NCBI GenBank assembly: GCA_963739395.1
Contig: CAVUAE010000001.1
Coordinates: forward strand, 372,001 to 436,000
Direction: 5' to 3'
DNA from: RBG-13-51-18 sp963739395
Lineage (GTDB): Bacteria > Chloroflexota > Dehalococcoidia > Dehalococcoidales > RBG-16-60-22
Length of the DNA stretch: 64,000 nt
A program made the translations under genes and the position numbers. Each line of letters begins with the position of its first letter. The stretch's first letter is position 1. The notes beneath the pieces are model-generated. The model saw only the letters and a program-made list of their open reading frames with translations. It was not told where the DNA came from and ran no database searches. Below, one piece after another: positions 61,506 to 64,000 of the stretch.

Positions 61506-62036
61506 TTAAACGATAATCTCGGATTTTCTCGTTTCGCCAGAGCGAAGGAAAAGAATCGTCACGATATCACCGGATTTCAGCCCCGCTAGAGTCTTTTCCA
61601 TGTCCGCCGCATTACCTATACGATTACCATTAATTTCCGTAACAATATCCCCCTTTTTTAGTCCTGCCTTCTCCCCCAGTAAGCCCGGAGATACTTCGCC
61701 GATGACAGCGCCTGGCGCAGGAGTTACGCCTATCTGTGGAGCTGCACTTAAAGCGTCGGCGATTTTCAGTCCAAAGCGGAGTGTTTGGGTAGGGCTGCCG
61801 CCACCGGATAATAACTCGCGAATACGCGCAGGGTTGAAGCCGACGACAGTCTGACCATCGATGATGATAACAGGCACGCCCATCTGACCGGTTAGATTGA
61901 CCATTTCCTCCGCCGCTGCACTATCACGGGATACATCAAACTCTTTGAATGTTACGCCGAGCTGGCCAAGAAAACTCTTGGCTTGATGACAGTAGCCTCA
62001 AGTAGGCGTGGTATATATTTTAACTTCCTTAGCCAC
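61506..62036 (-). CDS. Probable selenocysteine glutaredoxin-PDZ protein (in-frame UGA)
   Basis: 176 aa if the TGA at 62000-61998 (codon 13) is read as selenocysteine. A GTG at 62036 starts the frame one base after the upstream gene. N-terminal glutaredoxin fold: residues 5-20 VKIYTTPT-U-GYCHQAK, where homologues have CxxC, so the motif is UGYC; MGVPVIIIDGQTVVGFNPARI follows, as in glutaredoxin/NrdH. A PDZ domain occupies ~100-176 (GEVSPGLLGEKAGLKKGDIVTEINGNRIG). Without readthrough, translation yields 12 residues, so many annotations would call only the C-terminal 132 aa. Redox activity is inferred. Confidence 0.85.
61965..62000 (-). promoter_or_regulatory. Bacterial SECIS-like hairpin downstream of the UGA
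   Basis: After UGA (62000-61998), 21 nt lead to a 7-bp stem GCCAAGA-GUUU-UCUUGGC (61982-61965), with a G as the first loop base. Distance to loop (22 nt) and the G-containing loop fit published bacterial SECIS rules. Confidence 0.8.
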
Positions 62037-62037
62037 C

Positions 62038-62280
62038 TTACGACTCACTCTCTTTATCGACTTTTATCTTGGGCAGCTTTGGCAGCTTGAAAAGACTACC
62101 GTTCTTCTTTAACGGATTATAGGTCGGGAAGCCATTAAGAAATTTTCTAGTCTTTCCGCAATATTTACACTTACCAATGCTACTGGGTCCCTTAGCCATT
62201 TCGATTACCCAGTAATGATGGCACGTCTGTTTAGCTTCTTTTTCTTCAATTCTTTCCTTAACTTTTACTTTTTGTCTCAT
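62038..62280 (-). CDS. Zinc-ribbon-like small protein
   Basis: 80 aa from ATG 62280 (GGGGG six nt upstream); a TTG one codon earlier is also possible. CHH near residue 20 and CKYCGK near 38 form a CxxC-type zinc site, with basic tracts at both ends (KVKVKERIEEKEAKQ...). Ends one base before the selenoprotein GTG, so coupled. Possibly a DNA- or RNA-binding partner; family not identified. Confidence 0.75.
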   Translation of the reverse strand: MRQKVKVKERIEEKEAKQTCHHYWVIEMAKGPSSIGKCKYCGKTRKFLNGFPTYNPLKKNGSLFKLPKLPKIKVDKESES

Positions 62281-62451
62281 CAAACACCCCCTTCTCTCTC
62301 TATCGGTATAATTCTAAGATATCACCTAAACGCTGTATGCGACTTTTGTCTTATATAGATATTGGCTAGTAAATATAACGGTTTTGTTAAGATAAAGTAA
62401 ATATCTAAAGAGAAATACCAAGGATAGTTAAAAACTTGGGGAAAAATAAGG

Positions 62452-62664
62452 TTATTTTTCGTCGTCTTCGAAGACGATTTCAAAGGGGCAGGAAATAGCG
62501 CCTGTCGGACAAACAAGCTCACACATCGTACACCAGCCGCATTCATCAACTTTAACGATAGTCACGGTATCATCTTTTATTGCCAGAGCGCCACAAGTAC
62601 AAATACTAACGCATAAACCGCAGTGGTCGCATCTTTCTTTGTCGATTATCGGCATTTCAGCCAT
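62452..62664 (-). CDS. 2x[4Fe-4S] ferredoxin
   Basis: 70 aa from ATG 62664, eight nt after GGGGAG; a codon-2-earlier ATG is too close to it. Two clusters: CDHCGLCVSICTCG and CGWCTMCELVCPTGAISC, the CxxCxxCxxxC pattern (with extra cysteines in CTCGA). Electron carrier for anaerobic redox enzymes. Followed by an acidic EIVFEDDEK tail. Confidence 0.93.
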   Translation of the reverse strand: MAEMPIIDKERCDHCGLCVSICTCGALAIKDDTVTIVKVDECGWCTMCELVCPTGAISCPFEIVFEDDEK

Positions 62665-62726
62665 CTTCATATCTCCCCATACTCATATTCTAATGAGTAA
62701 ATGCTAAAACGTCTGCGACATTTCTC

Positions 62727-63389
62727 TCATTCTGTTATGCCAGCGATTTTCTTAAGTGTTGCATAGTTAGCGACGATTATGCGGTTACGCTCGACCCTGA
62801 TAGCCCCTTCTTCTTCCAAATTTCTAAACGACCTGCCCACCATTTCGCGGGCAGTACCAATCATGGACGCCATTTCCTGCTGTGTCAGACGTGGTTTTTC
62901 ACTATTCCCAACATATTCCAGTAGTATCTTGGCGACCCTGCCGTTAACATGCCGGAAGGAAAGGTCCTCCACGAGCGTAATCATCTCCTGCACACGTAGA
63001 GATAACACTTTTATGATATTCATGGCTACCTGCGGATATTCTCTGGAAATACTTTCCAGGTCTTTCTTCTTGATGCCGTGAAGAGTTACGGCGCTCATCG
63101 CTGCTGCGCTGGCCAGATTCACTCCACCAAGAGGCGGTACATCGTTAAAAGAATCGCCGGGACGTATGATGCGCAGAATTTGTTCTTTACCGTCAGCCGA
63201 AGTTTTAAAGACCTTCACCACACCGTCAACGACGAAATAAAGCGCTTCAGCAGGCTCTCCTTCGAAAACGATGATGTCTCCCCGAACCGCCTTCTTTTCA
63301 AATACTTTGTTGTTTATCGAAGCCAGCACGGAGTCGCCCAATCCGGAGAAATAAGGTATCGATTTTAATGCTTCCAGTTTTACCGGCAT
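62727..63389 (-). CDS. Crp/Fnr-family transcription regulator
   Basis: 220 aa. A cNMP-binding-type barrel (1-~120; VRGDIIVFEGEPAEALYFVVDGVVKVFK and LRIIRPGDSFNDVPPLGG) and a winged HTH (~150-210; RLTQQEMASMIGTAREMVGRSFRNLEEEGAIRVERNRI). No N-terminal Fnr-type cysteine cluster is seen, so a cAMP-like or redox-insensitive signal is likely. It lies next to the ferredoxin, perhaps its regulator. Confidence 0.9.
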   Translation of the reverse strand: MPVKLEALKSIPYFSGLGDSVLASINNKVFEKKAVRGDIIVFEGEPAEALYFVVDGVVKVFKTSADGKEQILRIIRPGDSFNDVPPLGGVNLASAAAMSAVTLHGIKKKDLESISREYPQVAMNIIKVLSLRVQEMITLVEDLSFRHVNGRVAKILLEYVGNSEKPRLTQQEMASMIGTAREMVGRSFRNLEEEGAIRVERNRIIVANYATLKKIAGITE

Positions 63390-63522
63390 ATTAAATCTAA
63401 CACCTGCATTCAGAAAATTTCTTCAAGGATTATACCAAGTTAAGGTAGATACAGTAAAGAAAATTAACTCTAGAAGACAGCTTTTCAGTGGAGGCAATCA
63501 CGATAGGCTTAATATTGTTCTG

Positions 63523-64000
63523 TTAGTTTTTGCTTTGGAAGTAATATCCCACGCCAGCCTCGGTTAAGATATACTTTGGCGCCGATGGGTTTGGCTCAAT
63601 TTTCTGGCGTAGGTGAGAAATGTAAATCCGTACGTAGTCAATATCGTCAATGTACTCAAAACCCCAAACATGCTCCAATACCTTCTGGTGAGGCACGACA
63701 CGACCAGCGTTTCCCAGGAGCAGTACCAGGAGTCGAAACTCATGAGGAGTGAGTTTAATTTTCTGGCCGTTAACCATGACTTTACGTCCCACTACATCGA
63801 TGGAGAGGTAATCATCGGAGAAATAGGCATTTGGCGCTTTTTCTTTCGGAGGGTTATCAATGCGGCGCAGGACCGCTTTTACTCGGGCGACAAGCTCCCG
63901 ATTGCCTATTGGTTTAGAGAGGTATTCATCAGCGCCACTTTCCAAGCCGCGGATGATATCGGATTCGGATTTATGCTTGCCAGTAAGCATAATAACGGGG
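63523..64000 (-). CDS. OmpR/PhoB-type response regulator (partial, C-terminus)
   Basis: The frame continues past the right window edge. The visible part has the end of a receiver domain (PVIMLTGKHKSESDIIRGLESGADEYLSKPIGNRELVARVKAVLRR, with the conserved KP loop) and a complete OmpR-type winged helix (~SIDVVGRKVMVNGQKIKLTPHEFRLLVLLLGNAGRVVPHQKVLEHVWGFEY...VGYYF). Its sensor kinase would be outside the window. The phosphorylated Asp is not visible. Confidence 0.92.
   Translation of the reverse strand, partial: PVIMLTGKHKSESDIIRGLESGADEYLSKPIGNRELVARVKAVLRRIDNPPKEKAPNAYFSDDYLSIDVVGRKVMVNGQKIKLTPHEFRLLVLLLGNAGRVVPHQKVLEHVWGFEYIDDIDYVRIYISHLRQKIEPNPSAPKYILTEAGVGYYFQSKN

Noticed and set aside
1..64000. 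CRISPR array or transposon
   Set aside because: No regularly spaced repeats with spacers and no transposase-like protein were found.

Overview
The window looks like a chromosomal segment of a Dehalococcoidia-type Chloroflexota bacterium, probably a free-living or subsurface anaerobe. This is inferred from gene content, not from a marker search: dxr-rseP-ispG next to proS, a ThrS without its TGS domain, a fused acyl-CoA dehydratase activase, ferredoxin and Moco genes, and many small two-TM or zinc-ribbon proteins. Most genes are core metabolism or information processing. Three AT-rich patches look accessory: about 33.7-35.9 kb, 37.9-39.5 kb and 42.0-43.7 kb. No CRISPR array, insertion sequence or prophage module was seen.

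Layout. 0-3.9 kb holds a partial membrane GAF-GAF-GGDEF-HD-GYP signalling protein and two small DNA-binding proteins. 3.9-6.7 kb is proline synthesis (proB, a small gene, proA). 6.7-9.5 kb has RNase PH, a CinA C-terminal amidase, a metallo-hydrolase, two related two-TM miniproteins and a DUF167 protein. 9.6-13.5 kb has a DUF4349-PKD lipoprotein, a ModE-like regulator with an apparent ModE box in its own promoter, an excisionase-type HTH protein and two SDR-type oxidoreductases. 13.6-18.4 kb is a complete liv-type ABC importer (livK-H-M-G-F on the minus strand) with a structured RNA between livK and livH. 18.5-24.5 kb has tRNA-Leu, PadR and its membrane partner, DegV, PepA, an UlaG-like hydrolase and a HAD-kinase fusion. 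24.5-27.8 kb is a molybdenum cofactor operon (mobA-moeA-mobB-DUF362). 27.8-29.3 kb has acyP, a 48-aa gene, rnc and tRNA-Gln. 29.4-33.6 kb is a 1405-aa activase. 33.7-39.5 kb holds a two-gene putative nuclease locus, a SIMPL lipoprotein, a fungal/Bacteroidetes-type ilvC and a fused AAA ATPase-DUF4435 protein that resembles PARIS-type defence. 39.7-42.0 kb is ribE-ribBA-ribH. 42-45.2 kb has small hypothetical genes, an EF-Tu domain-2-like protein and bioY. 45.3-51.9 kb is translation: thrS, infC-rpmI-rplT and pheST. 51.9-57 kb has a GH13 enzyme, an ABC-2 exporter and proS. 58-61.4 kb is dxr-rseP-ispG (isoprenoid precursors and intramembrane proteolysis). 61.5-64 kb has a probable selenocysteine glutaredoxin-PDZ protein, a zinc-ribbon protein, a ferredoxin, a Crp/Fnr regulator and a partial OmpR-type response regulator.

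The strongest unusual signals are: (1) an in-frame UGA at the first position of a glutaredoxin CxxC motif, followed at the expected distance by a 7-bp hairpin with a G-first loop, which fits a bacterial SECIS; (2) a ModE-box-like palindrome over the -10 element of the modE-like gene; (3) an 85-nt three-way-junction RNA between livK and livH whose long stem is complete only on the mRNA strand because it uses G-U pairs; (4) an infC that appears to start at AUC; (5) a thrS whose promoter predicts a leaderless mRNA; and (6) the two putative defence loci around ilvC. All calls come from reading the sequence; no database search was run.
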